In this document: positions 39,301-52,900 of the stretch, piece after piece
Layout of the letters: each line of letters starts with the position of its first letter
Numbering within the stretch: the first letter of the stretch is position 1
Origin: Brugia malayi
Taxonomy: Eukaryota > Nematoda > Chromadorea > Rhabditida > Onchocercidae
Reading direction: 5' to 3'
Length of the DNA: 64,000 bases
Assembly (NCBI RefSeq): GCF_000002995.4
Contig: NW_025062478.1
Coordinates: 11,466,001-11,530,000, forward strand
Notes under the pieces: model-generated
The model's input: only the letters and a program-made list of their open reading frames with translations
The model's database searches: none
What the model was told of the DNA's origin: nothing
Position numbers and translations under genes: made by a program

Positions 39301-42300
39301 TATATTAACAAATTAAATTAATATTATTACTATTATTATTTATTATTATTATTTTATAATCATTATTATTGCTATTATTATTTTATTATTATTATAATTA
39401 CTATTACTATTTATTGTTATTTTATTATTATTATTATTTTATTATCATTATTACTATTGTTATTTGTTATTATTATTACTATTATTATTTATTATTTTAT
39501 ACTACTATAATTACTATTATTATTGCTGTTATTACCTCTATTTAATTCTTTTTCAAAAGAAAAAAGTCATAAATCAACAAAAAATATTAATGTGACAATT
39601 TTTTTTTTTCAAAAAAAAATTTTTTTATTATTATAATTTAGTCGTATGAGCCGAGCAATAATATTTGTCGGCGAAGTTTAATTGATCGAAAGAGCAATAA
39701 ATCATCGAAACGTTCGGTAAGTACAGTTGAAGTACATCAATATACTTCGAGTACGAGCAGTAATAGCACTGTCCACTTTAATTCAACAGCAATCGCTGAA
39801 CATATTGCGCCATCACTTCGTTACATTAGAAAATGTAATCGTGATAAGGTAAGTGATAGTGATAAGTTTAATGATAATTTAAATGATATTTTCATAAATA
39901 TATTATGAAATGAGTTTTTTTTTTTTCTTCCATTTTATTTTGTTTTATTTAATTTTTCTCGCTTAATTTATTAAATTATTTATTTCTTTTTTTTTCTTTT
40001 TTTTTTGTTAGTTTATTTTTTATTTTTAATGTTCAAATTAAAATTTTATAATTTATAAATGCTGTACTACTAGTAGTATTATTTATTATACTAATTTTAT
40101 TTATTAAAATTATTTCTTTTTTTTATACTCATTGCTACTTATCGTCATTTTTATTTTCAAATTAAATTTTTGTTAAGCAAAGCAATTTTTTGTTTGTAAT
40201 TTATTAAATAATTTTTTATTTTATATTTAAAAAATTGTTTTAATTTTAGTTTTTTTTAATTTTTGTAAACTTTTTGTAAACTTTTGATTGATATAATTAA
40301 CTTAATAATACTGAAATTATTAAGCATTATATCATCGCATTACTTAGCTTATAGGGATGTTACTTTAAAAAATCACAGTTAAATGTGAAATAATTTTAGT
40401 ATTCTAAAATTTTGCGTTAAAAAGTTTTTTTTTATTTACTTAAAAATTTACTTTCAAAAATACATTCCGTAATTTGCTAGCTCAATTGAGATAATATTAA
40501 ATTTAACCTCAAATTGAAAACTTTTTTTAATGATTCTAAGGAGAAAGCAAAAAACACTTGTTGCAATTATATTACTTAGTACTAATAAAGTTACGCCAAA
40601 ATTTTGACGTGACAGTTTGACGTTCACTACAACCAAAAAATATGATTGTTATATCGAGAAAATAAACAATAAACATTCGTTCGGTATATTTGATACTTTT
40701 GAGAATATATCGCAAATTTGGTCTTTTTCCCTTCTAAAATATCTCTTTTTTGTCCTTTAATCCATTTTCTTTTTTTTTTTTTCTGTAAATTTAAAAAATT
40801 TTTTGATATATAAATATTATTAAAAGCAAAATGGTAAATGTTGTAGAAAAATTTTATGTTAATTTTAATTGTAATTAAAATATAATTTTCAATTAATTTT
40901 TAGCTATAAATTTCAAATAATTTTTAATCCAATCATATCAGTGCTAATTTTTAATTTAATTATATTTAAAAAAATGACTGAAAATTTTTGAAAAAATATT
41001 ATTACACTTTCGTTAGCTAATAATAACTTTATAAGAAAAATTGAAATTTGTTGACATTATGGATAGTTTTTTCTTCTTTTTTTCACTTTAGACTTTTTTT
41101 AAATTCCTTAATTAGTTTTATTACAAAGTAAAAAGAAAGAGTAATAACATTTTTTCTTCCAAAATTTTTTCCTTTTTTAAATGTAATTAAATTTAATACT
41201 CTTATACTTTTATTTCAAAATATCTTCGCTATTCCTAAGCGTTTTCAACGATTTAATGACCAAAAATTTTAATTTAATTACAATTTTTATTCCAATTAGT
41301 ATGCAAATTTTCGGGCACTTTTTTTTAAAAAAAAAATTGTTATTACAAAACAAAAAAAATAAGTAAAAAGTGAAATTTTTTTCTATATCAAAATCAATTT
41401 GCTTAATTTAAGTGCAAAAAAGAAAGAAATATTTATAAAATTGTGAAATTAAAAAATATTGAAAATTAAATGAAAATAAATTCAATTTTCAATTTTTTTT
41501 TACCTAAATTTATAATTATATGCTGAGATAAATTCAACTAAACAGGTATGCAAGTTGGTTTTCGAGTTTACGTGGAATTTTGTTTGCATTAAACTTCGGG
41601 TAAACAAAATAATCATTCAAATGCTTTAGAGTAAACAGACATTTACGCTGAATTTTGTGTTAACAAACAATTATTTATACTCGTTAATAAAAAGACATTT
41701 GTGCTAGATTTTGAGTAAATCAATTAAGAAATTCACGTGAAATTTGAAGTAAACAAACATTTATATTAAAATTATTATATAAAAGATTTTAAATATCTCT
41801 TTTGATAAATTTAAGTAAACAAACATTCACGTTTAATTTTAATCAAACTAAAATATTTACGTAAAATTTTCTATCATATAAACAAACATTCACGTAAAAA
41901 TTTTGATAAGTAAACATTTAACGTTTCATTTTAGTTAAATAAAAATGTATGAAATAGTACACAAACGTGAATACTTTATTTCTAGTTAATGTCATTTTGT
42001 GCCAAACTTATTTTTGAATTTTTTCATTGCAATTTTTTTTTTTTTTTTTTATTTCGATATTTTAACCATTTTATTAATTGCATATAACTTTTTTTTTTTT
42101 TTCATAAAATTCAATGAAAAAAAAAAAAAAAAAAAAAACGGCAATTTATTTTTATTATTTGATGATCATAAAAATGTGACACAAAAATTAAACGATTATA
42201 AAAAAAAAATGGAATGAATGATTATTTTATCAAAGATTATTATTGAACAAATCGTTGTATTGTTAAAAAATTTGCCATTTTATAATTAAATGCCGAAAAA

Positions 42301-43933
42301 AGAAAAAAATGATTAAAATAAAAATTTAATTTGTCGTTCGTTTTTCGTTTTTCAAATTTCACTTTTGTAATGTAATATTTTTTATTGCTATCTTTCAATT
42401 TTAATAGTAATAGTTAAGTATTTCGATAATAAATTATGATAGAATGAATGTATTTGATATTATCATTAATTGGTTATCTTTCAAATAAGTTTGCCATTAT
42501 CGATAATTGCAAATTGTATGACTAATTATAATTAATATTAATTAGCTAACTTAAGTAATATAATTAATATTATTGTATCTGATAATATCATAAAATTTCA
42601 TTTAATAGAATTAATTTTTGTAATAAAAATATAAAATGAAATTTGAGATAAAAATTTCTCAAATTATTTGCATCAAAATTCAATTTCTACTTATTTTAGC
42701 ATTAATATTTTTTTTTTTTTTTTTTTTTTACATTAAGCATTGAAAAAATTAAAAGCAAAAATGGTTTGAATTTTAGAATGAAAATTGAAATTTGATTTTA
42801 GAAAAAATAAAACTTTATGTTACATTGTTAAAAATTATTTTAATGAAATGAAGCATCTGGATTACATATGACAAAAATTTATGCTTTACATCTTTTTTTT
42901 TTTTATTCATTAATTTTGTTTAGAAAATTTTTAAAGAAAATTTAGGAAAGTTTTCTTCTATCATTTTTTTATTTTACTTCAAAGAATAAAACAAATTTTT
43001 TTTTTTTAAAAAAAAGATTGTTTTTATTACTAATTAAATTAGATGGTTTAAAAAAAAAAACTGAATTTTATTGCAGCATTAAATATTTTTAGTTTTTTTT
43101 TTTTTTTTATTTGTTCGCCTGAAATATTAAAATTTGATTTGAATATTTTTTTCTATTTATTGAAATTTTTTATTTCTTATTTATTTCCTTTTCATTTTTA
43201 GTATTAATTTTGGAAAAACAAAAAAAAAGAGGAAAGAAAGAGAAAAACTTTAGAATTTTACTACCAATTATATTATTTCTCTGTTTTTTTTTTTTTTTTT
43301 TTTTTGTTTCTTTTCCATTATCATAAGGATTTGATTTAATTTTTCTTTCCTTAAAATTTTAAAATTTTTTTAGATTTAATTTTTTTTTTGTTGCAAATTT
43401 GAAATTCTTTTAATTTAATTTTTTTCTTTGCAAATTTGGAATGTTTTTGATTTAATTTTTTGTGCAAATTTAAAATTTTTTTGATTTAATTTTTTTTCTT
43501 TGCAAATTTGGAATGTTTTTGATTTAAATTTTTTTGTGCAAATTTAAAATTTTTTTGGTTTAATTTTTTTCTTTGCAAATTTGAAATTTCTTATATCTTT
43601 CAATATTTCATTTCCATACCATATGTCTTGAAAAAAATCAAACAATAATAAATAAATAAAAAGAGAGGTAGATGGAGAGAGAGAGAGAGAGAGAGAGAGG
43701 GAGAAAGAGAGAGAAACAGTTTACAGTGACTATTTGATTCATTTCTTATCATATCATATTTTTATCATTTTCACATCATAAAAATATTTTTCGATCATTT
43801 TTCCCTAACTCAAAAATTATTTATATTTATATTAAAAAATATTTATCTCACTTCTTTTAACATTCCTTTTCAATAATTATTTCACTCTTTTCAAGCTATA
43901 ATTTCTTTAACTTTTTCTCCTCTTTCTCTTTCC

Positions 43934-43964
<31 letters not shown>

Positions 43965-46900
43965 GATATTATCAAATATACCGTTAACATTTTAAAAAAT
44001 CCAATGCTTATTGTTTACATATTTCAAATCAAAAATGCCATTCTTTTTCCTTTTTTTTCCTATCTCAATAAGCAATCTTTTTCGCAAAAAAAAAAAAGTA
44101 AAATGATGAAAAAAAAAATTTATTTTTAATTGTATTTGTAATTTATATTATTAATCATAATTTATATTAAATTATGGATTTATTATACAATTGCATATTT
44201 ATTTGAAAAATTTTGTTATATAAAATTTATAAATGTAATTGCATGAATGAATGAATAAATGAGTAAATAAATCGATAAACAAATAAATAAATAAATAATT
44301 AATTAATTAATTAATTAATGCACGATGAATATATGATCGGATGAATAAATAAATTCTTTAATTAATACTTACTGCAATTTCTGAAAAAAGCATGTAATTC
44401 ATTTAATAATAATATTATGGTAAAAATATTTTTAAGTAAACAAAGATTTTGATAATTTGATATTTTTTTTCTCAGCAATTTTTTTTTTTAAAATAGTATT
44501 AAAAATACGAATCATTCTTTTTGTTCTATTAAATGTGTAAAAATTTCATCAAAAAAAATCACGAAATTAAAATAATTCATTTCTTTTCCATTGCATATTG
44601 CAATATGAAATAAAATATTTAATTTATATTTAATTCATAATTTGATCAATGTAAAATTCTCATTTATTAATTTCTTCCATTTATTGAAATATGATTTTAT
44701 ATATTTTAAATAATATAATTTAAATTAATTAATAACATTAACAAAGTATAATCTTTATTTTAATGAATATATAGTAATGATACAAAATAATTAAAATTTA
44801 TTAGATGAAAATTATTAAAAGTTATTTTCTAAATTGTTTCATTCCCTTAATTTAATCCACAATTCTTTATTTCTTTTTTTGCTCGAATTTTTTAAAAATA
44901 TTTTTTACATTGCTAAAGAGTAATTTTAATTTTTTTTTTTTTTTAATTCTAAAGATTAATTTTAATTAATTTATTTCAGAAAATTATCGCCATATTACCA
45001 GTGTTTATTTTTTTTCCATTATTTTTCAATTACACTCCATAAGAAATTAGTACGTGAAATAAATAATACTTTACGTCATTTACGTTTTATTTCTTTTTTG
45101 TAAGTTGAAATTATTGAAATTATTATTTGTAAGTTTTTACGTAAAAAAGTATTGTATACAATGTTACTTTCTCACATAAGTTGAAACTTTTTCCATCATA
45201 TCTTTACCTTACCATTTTACTTTAAAAAAATTTTTAAAAATGAATAAAAAAATAAAAATATAAGATAAAAGATTAATTTGATAAGATGCAATGATAATAT
45301 TTAAATAGTTTCAAACTTTAAACTATCAAATTCATTTATTTTTTTAAGTAAACATAAAGAAGTAGAGAAAAATGATAAAAAGTAAAAGTAAATATTAGCT
45401 CATATCTTATTGTCAAATATTTTTCAAAGTTATTTTCTACAATTAATAATTCATATTTTTAAAAATATGCAAACATTTCATCAAAAAATTGTTAATTGAC
45501 ACATCTTATTCACATATAATATATCTAAAATATAAAATAATTTTTAATTCGTAAAGAAAAGGAAAAAATTTTTTTTTCTTTTCTTTTTTCAGTTTTCTTA
45601 CTAAAAAATTAAAAATAATTTGAAAATTTAAAAATGTAAACATGAAATAAAATCTATGCCATTAAATAAAGATATTAGTGAGAATTAAATTTTATGGAAA
45701 TTATAATAATTCCTAATTTTTATTCGATGTTATTTCGATGTTCTAATTTATTTCTTTAATTTTATTTTATTGAATTTTGTTTTTTTTTTTTTTTTTTTTT
45801 TTTATGAATGATAGTATAATAAAAGAAATAAGATAATTTAAAATGAATTATATAAAAGTAGAATTGCCTGTTGGTACGTATATAAAGATGCAAAAAAGAG
45901 TTCTGATTTCGAGTACTGATTTTTAGATTAATAATTTTTAATTGATTGTTATATACACAGTCCGTTTTTTCCAAGAAAATTATTCACCAAAGAAATGGAA
46001 TAGTAAATTAAATTAGTAATTCTATTTTTGAGAAATTTTATCAGTTTTAGCTCTTTTTTTTTTTTATCATTTTTAGTAATTCAAATCTTCTATTTAGTGA
46101 TAAATATGATGAATGAAAAAATTTTAATTCAAATAATTATCATTTAATTCATATCTAATTTCCATCATTTCATATTAACATATCTATTTAGTCGTATTTA
46201 TATATAAATTTATATTCCATTTTTTTTTTTCTGAAAAAAGAATAAAATATCAATTTAGGATTAATTGAATATCATGTAAATCAGAATTGTTATTTTAATT
46301 ATTTAACAAATTCTGATAAATTTATTTTTCTTTTTTTTATTTTTACATTGTTATGTAATGAGAAGAAGATGAATTCATATTGTTTGGTAAAATATAATCG
46401 ATTGGATCATTTCCGATCAGATCAAAACAATTAGTCAAAATAATCAATTATTTCCTTAGCACAACCCTTTCTTTACTTTCACTGTATTTTCTGCACTTTA
46501 CTTTATTATCGAATTGGTTGATGCATTTAAATAATAATAATTTTTACGTTTTTTTTTTTTTTTTTGAAATTGGACGTAATATTTGCGATATTTGAAATTG
46601 ACAAATATCTGCGATGTAATATTTAAAATCCAACGTAATGTTGCGATGTTTCAAATTGACAAATATCTGCGAGTAAATATTTGCGATATTTGAAATTGAC
46701 AAGTATCTACGATGTAATATTTAAAATCTAATATTGAAAAAAATTGAAATTGAAAAATATTTGCGACGTAATATTTAAAATTTAATATAATATTTATTTG
46801 AAATTGATAAATATCTGCGATATAATATTTGCATATTATACAAATTGTAATGATTGCATCGATCACATATGATTGTGATTAAATGTACATTTAGTGGTAT

Positions 46901-49900
46901 AAGATTTGATTCACCTGTGTATGTCTAATATGATTATGAATTATAAAAGTACGTATGATTATTTAAGTAAATCGTATAAATGCAGGTGTTTTAATTAATT
47001 ACTTCGTTTTATCAAAATTTAATCATTCTTATTTATTGCTATTGAATTTAAGAATCAAAAACAAGCTTTAAAAGTATAATAATTCAATATAATTAATGAA
47101 AATTTTTTATAATTCTTCATCAGTATCAATGACAAATTTTCAATGCTAGAAAGTATCACTAATAATGATTAAATTGATTATACTTTTATCAACTATGATC
47201 ACTTATTTAAAACTGATAATATGATATTTATCATATCATTTTTTCTCTTCTAATTTATCTATTATTTAAGTTAAACAATAGTTTGTTAAATATTCATTTA
47301 ATTAAATTGACTTACTATGTTAGATATGCTAAGGAGAAAAAGAACAAAAATTGATAATTGATTGATACGTTGGTAGATGATAAGTTGAAATTATCAAAAT
47401 GAATTATGATAATATCATAAATTGTTATCAGCAAATTATTATTCCAGGCTAAAAAAAATTCCCATCCAAAATCATCTCCATCATCATCATCATCGTCAAC
47501 AACAACAGCAACAACGACAACAACTACAGCTAAGTTAATTCAGTCAAGTCAACAAACACAGCTGTTATCATCATCATCGTCATTATCAGCATTATCACCA
47601 TCAGTAAAAACAACAGTACCAGCAAGTAAACAACAAAACAGCAACCAATATGGTGAATAAATCTTTTCAAAAAAAAAAAAAAGAGCAAACCTTTTAAAAA
47701 ATTTTTGTTTTCATTTTAAAATATTTTTTTAGTATTTAAAAAAAAAATTTAAAAACTTTTTAAAATAAGAAAGTTTGAACAATATTAAGTTCGCAATAGC
47801 TAAATTTATTTTTCTACTTGAAGAAAAATTTTTATTTTATTTTATTCTTTTTTTTTTTTGGTTACAAATCATAGTTCTTTTAATTTCTTAACAAATTTTA
47901 ATTATCAATAATGGATCTCTACTAGCATAAACAATATTATAGTGTTTTATTAATGATTGTTAATAAATATTTGTTGTTCTCGAATAAATATACAATATTT
48001 ATTCGAGAACAACTATAACCATATTCTCATATATTAAGCTTAAAGTGCAAATAATTCAATCGCTAAACATTTTTTGCCCACAAATAGTATGATATATCGA
48101 TTGATCATTGATTGGTTGTTGATCGATTGATTGACTGTTTGATTGATTATTGATTATACTATCAGATTTATTTCAAATTTTAACATTATATATTCATATT
48201 TTTAAATTTATTTTTCTAGTAAATGAAAATATTTATTATATTTCTTAATTTTCTTTTTTTTTTGTTGTTGTTTATTTTCATTTTTGAAAATAATATTTCA
48301 AAATAAAAAAAAAAAAAGTTGTAATAGGTATAACTCATTTCATTTTCACTTCGTTATCTTATCAATAGTTATAATCACAAAACCTATAAAGCATTTATAC
48401 TTCTTTTCATACTAATACTTTATGCTAAATAATCAATTAATTAAAATTTCATTTATACTAATTTAATTACGTAATAGTAATTAAATTAATTGCTAATAAA
48501 TACTAATTTAATTACTAATAAGTATATAAAATCTAAATTGTTTTTTTTTTCAAATTACAAAAATAACTTTAAATTTTACTTTTTTCTATCACACTTTTTC
48601 TCAGTGTAATTAATTTCAGAAATTAGCTCTCATTTGTTTAACACTCATTTTCTCAATAAAAAAAAAATTGAAGAATTCATTTATTCAAAAATTTTTTTGG
48701 AAAAAAAAGAAAAGAAAGAAAAAAAAGAAATGAAAAGAAGTGGAACGTTTTTAAGATTGCAATATTGTACTTTTCCTTACTTTTCTTACATCTCATTTTC
48801 ACTTTTATTTTATCATAGGCTTAACTGTTTATTTGCTAACAAATTTCGATTTCTTAATTTTTAAATTTACAAAAAATTTTTTTGTCACAAAAAAAGGTTT
48901 CATTTTTTTCTTTTTTTTTTGTAAAAAATTCGATGAAAAAAAAAAAAAAAAAAACAAAATATTCAATTCGTCAAAAAAAGGAGAGAGAGAGAGGAAGATA
49001 AAAATAACTGATAAAATATATTTTATTTCTTAATTTTTAAATTTACAAAAAATTTTTTTGTCACAAAAAAAGGGTTTCATTTTTTTCTTTTTTTTTTGTA
49101 AAAAATTCGATGAAAAAAAAAAAACAAAATATTCAATTCGTCAAAAAAAAGGAGAGAGAGAGAGAGAGAGGAAGATAAAAATAACTGATAAAATATATTT
49201 TATTGTAAAATCAATTTGTGTGTTTTGGCTCTTAAATTTTTGAAAAATTTCTGATAATTTGATATTTTTGTTAATTTTAATTTATTCAAATATGTTAATT
49301 AAAAGTTTGACTAAATTTTGAATCATTTACACCAAATTTATATGCATTTAAGTAATTTATTCCAATCAAATCTTGATTATTTCAATTCAAATTTTAAGTG
49401 ATGAATAGAAATTGTGGTGGTTAAAAAAAAAGAAAGCATTATTGTAAATTATTTGCAAATTTATCATATTTCTTTATTTTATTATTTCCTTTTCTGATTT
49501 CTGACTTTAATTAATTATCTTTTCTTTCTGTTTTTTTTTTTCTCTTAAAATAATTACCTTTTCACTTCATTTTTTTTTAACAAATCTTTTTCTTACTAAT
49601 ATTTAAATGCATCGTAAAATACTTTAAAAAGACTTTTGCATTGGTAAATTTGAAATATTTTTCATCATAGTATCAACTCATTACTCAAATATTAACTATT
49701 AAAATGACAAAAAAAAAAAACACGGAAGTAGACATAAGCGTGTAAAAATAGAAAAATAAACGTGAACGTACGTGGTATTACATTGTATCATATTAATTAG
49801 CAATTTATCAAAATAAACAAGGAAATATGAGTAAATAATATAATGAATCAAATACAAAAAATATAATGAATTATTTATTAATTTTTTTTAATCTTATTAT

Positions 49901-52900
49901 AATTACTTTATTACTAATTTTGTAAATTTATATTTTATACGTTGAAAAATGCATGAACAAATTAAGTTAAACAAATTTACAAAATAAATTTTTTAATTTT
50001 ATGACTAAATTTTAAGAGCATTACGATACCAATATGAAATGCAAATATATTTACAATAATTTTTTGAAGCAAAACTATCAATAATACTTCAAATTAAATT
50101 AATTTTTATTTTTACATTAAAACTAATTTAATTTACTTAAATCTTTTTTCAATTAAATAATAAATGTGAGTAATTAATTAAATTAACAAATGACAAATGA
50201 AAAGTTTAGCAAATTTAAGTAAATTACTCATTGGCCATATTTTGCTTTTTTTTTTTAATTTTCCTTTTTTCTTCAAACTTATCAAATTATAGCAAAAAAA
50301 AAAAAAAACGAGAAAACCACAAGAAATATTTTGAAAAATAAATGAATTTTCTTCAAATAATTATTATTTATCATTTGCTTTGTTAGAAAATGAATCAAAT
50401 GATAATTAATTATACGAAAAATAATAATAATTTTTTATTTACTTATCAAAACGAATAATTTCTTTTTTTCTAATTATTTATTAGTTAAAAAATAAAAAAA
50501 TAAATATTATTATAAATATTTGTATTATGAAATAAGTAACATGAAAAAATGGTAGGTATTACTTCTAAATTAAAAAAGAAATTTTTTTTTTAAAAAAAGG
50601 CAAATTTTATCTATCTAAAAAAGAGGGAAAGAGAGAAAACAAGAAAAATTAAAAAATGATTATTTCTTTGTTTTCTTATTTATTTTGAAAATTTCTACAA
50701 TTATATTATCAGAAATAATTTCATAGTGTTTTCTTATTCATTCCTCTCTCTTCCCCTTTCCCTTTCTCTTTTTTTCTCTCTTTCCCTTTCTCTTTCTCTC
50801 GTTGAGAAAATGAAGTGAAATATGTTTAGTGGTGGCCAAAAAGAAGAAAAAAACCTCTCGGAAGTTTGACATTTAATATAAATCAAATTTTGTCTCTTTT
50901 TATCAATGTTACATTTTCCCTATTAATGTAATTTACTTTTGTCTTTCTCTCCCTCTTCCTCTCTCCCTCTCTCTCTCTCATCTCTTATTTTTATTTTTTT
51001 ACTACTTATTGCATCTTTGTTGTTTAACTCTTTCAAAATATTAATGTTTTTTGATCATATCTGTATAACAAATATAATTCATTCACAATTTCTTATGCAC
51101 TATCTCTCAGCAATTCTTTTTTTCTTTTTCTTCTTAAATTATAATTTCTAACATATATTTTCATTAAAATTCTAATTACAAAATGCTTAACAAAAAAAAG
51201 GTAAAGTATATTTGCGAAAGTTAATAATTTCCAAAGTTTAAATAAATTTCAGAAAGAACTCTAAAATATCTAGTAATATACTGAATTACAAATGAGAGGA
51301 TACGTACGTCAGAACACGTATGGAAAGGAGTTTATCAATATTTATTATTGCTATTACTTGTTATTACTATTTGTTTCATTAATTAATTTAGTTATTTAGT
51401 TACTTAATTATTTTTAATAATTTATTTTATTTATTTCACTTATTTACTATCGTTTTATTTATTTAATTAGTTAAGTAACTTATTTTTTCGCCTGCTTACT
51501 TAATTTATTTATTTATTGTTACATTATTATTATTACTATTATTGGTATTATCATTTAAGCAATCTCTATTTTTATGATCAGTTTTGGAATGGAAACATTG
51601 AACCATTAGCATCTAAAATTGAGAATTATTTTCTTTCTCTGAAAAAAAAAATTTGATAATCTTTGAAAATAAAAAAAGTAGCATTTAACACATTTACAAA
51701 GCAAAATGTAATATACTGAAACATGTGAAAATTTAAATTTAAAAAAAAAAAAAAGAAAGAAAAACAACGAAGAAACTAAATGAAAACAAAAGAAAAAAAA
51801 TCAGCCAATAAAATCAATATTAATTTTTATTTTTGAAATATTTCATTGACATTATGTAATAATAAACAAATGGATTGAAAATTCAAACATTTTTTTCTTT
51901 TTTTTTTCTATTCTTTTTTCGTTTCTATAATTTTTCGTTTTTTTTTTTCTTTCATTCAACTTTCCAATACAAAAGTTTTTGTTTACCTGCAAAAATGAAT
52001 TGAATGATTTTCAGGTGTGTACTTCATTATTAGAACAGCTTTATAATAATTTATATATATCGTATACACACACATGTATACAATAATAATTTATATATCG
52101 TATACACACATATATATACATACACATACACATACACACACACATCTACAGTCATACTCACATACGTAAACATGCACATAGGAAATACACATACACGTCT
52201 ACATATACACTTTCATAGACATACACATACACGCTGTAAAAGCAAGAATTTCTTTCTTACTGCCCTGTTTCCTTGTAAAACAAAGTAGGTTTCCCTTCTT
52301 GATGGTTCAGATCGTTGACTTCTTGGTCCTCGATACTGGTAGAATCTCGTATCTGTACTGATTCCGTTCTGTGTACGTGTACTGTGGGAGTCTTTGTGAA
52401 ATAATTTATTATTCAAACCTCAAACTTGGGTAATTAAACCACAGATTAACATTAAATATTATACAACATTACAATAATGAATTGATACATAACACACAAA
52501 TGTAAATTATAAAATACTTAATGATATAAGAAAGCTAGACACCTCGCAACCGAATCATACCAAACAAGAAACTGGCTTTGTAAGGAAGAAAATTGGGAAG
52601 GATTTTATGGATGTTAAGGTTACGAAGTGGATTAAAATCATTTCAACAATAGCCCTTGTTCATTAGGTTATAGATTCGCCATTGTAGCGACACTCTCGAC
52701 TCGAGAAGTAGTAAACAAAATGACCGAACTTGTTATCAGTATGCTCCTAGCTCTTTGGTATCTTTTTCCTTCCGCCGAATCGAGGACAGATGGATAATTT
52801 TTCTTCATCTTCGTCATCTTCTAGTTCGATATTTGGGTCCACGACTTGGTACTGTTTGTTTTGACTGATGCTCAGCTCTAAGGAGTAGAGGTAGTTCAAT

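Larger units (their letters stand above)
39849..47447 (+). other. 7.6-kb intron of the large gene
   Basis: Donor AAG|GTAAGT, acceptor ATTCCAG. No exon was seen inside. It contains a GTAAACA-rich degenerate repeat (41.55-41.96 kb), a 35-bp-class degenerate repeat (43.37-43.59 kb), GA/CT tracts and a CTGCGATG-type repeat (46.56-46.84 kb). Confidence 0.6.

Noticed and set aside
44270..44325. AAAT/AATT runs resembling a palindromic origin or terminator
   Set aside because: Simple tetranucleotide repeats, which are self-complementary by composition, with no other supporting signal.
52213..52416. 67-codon minus-strand frame (NNKLFHKDSHSTRTQNG...)
   Set aside because: It lies wholly within the 3' LTR and the microsatellite flank, so chance openness in LTR sequence is the simpler explanation.
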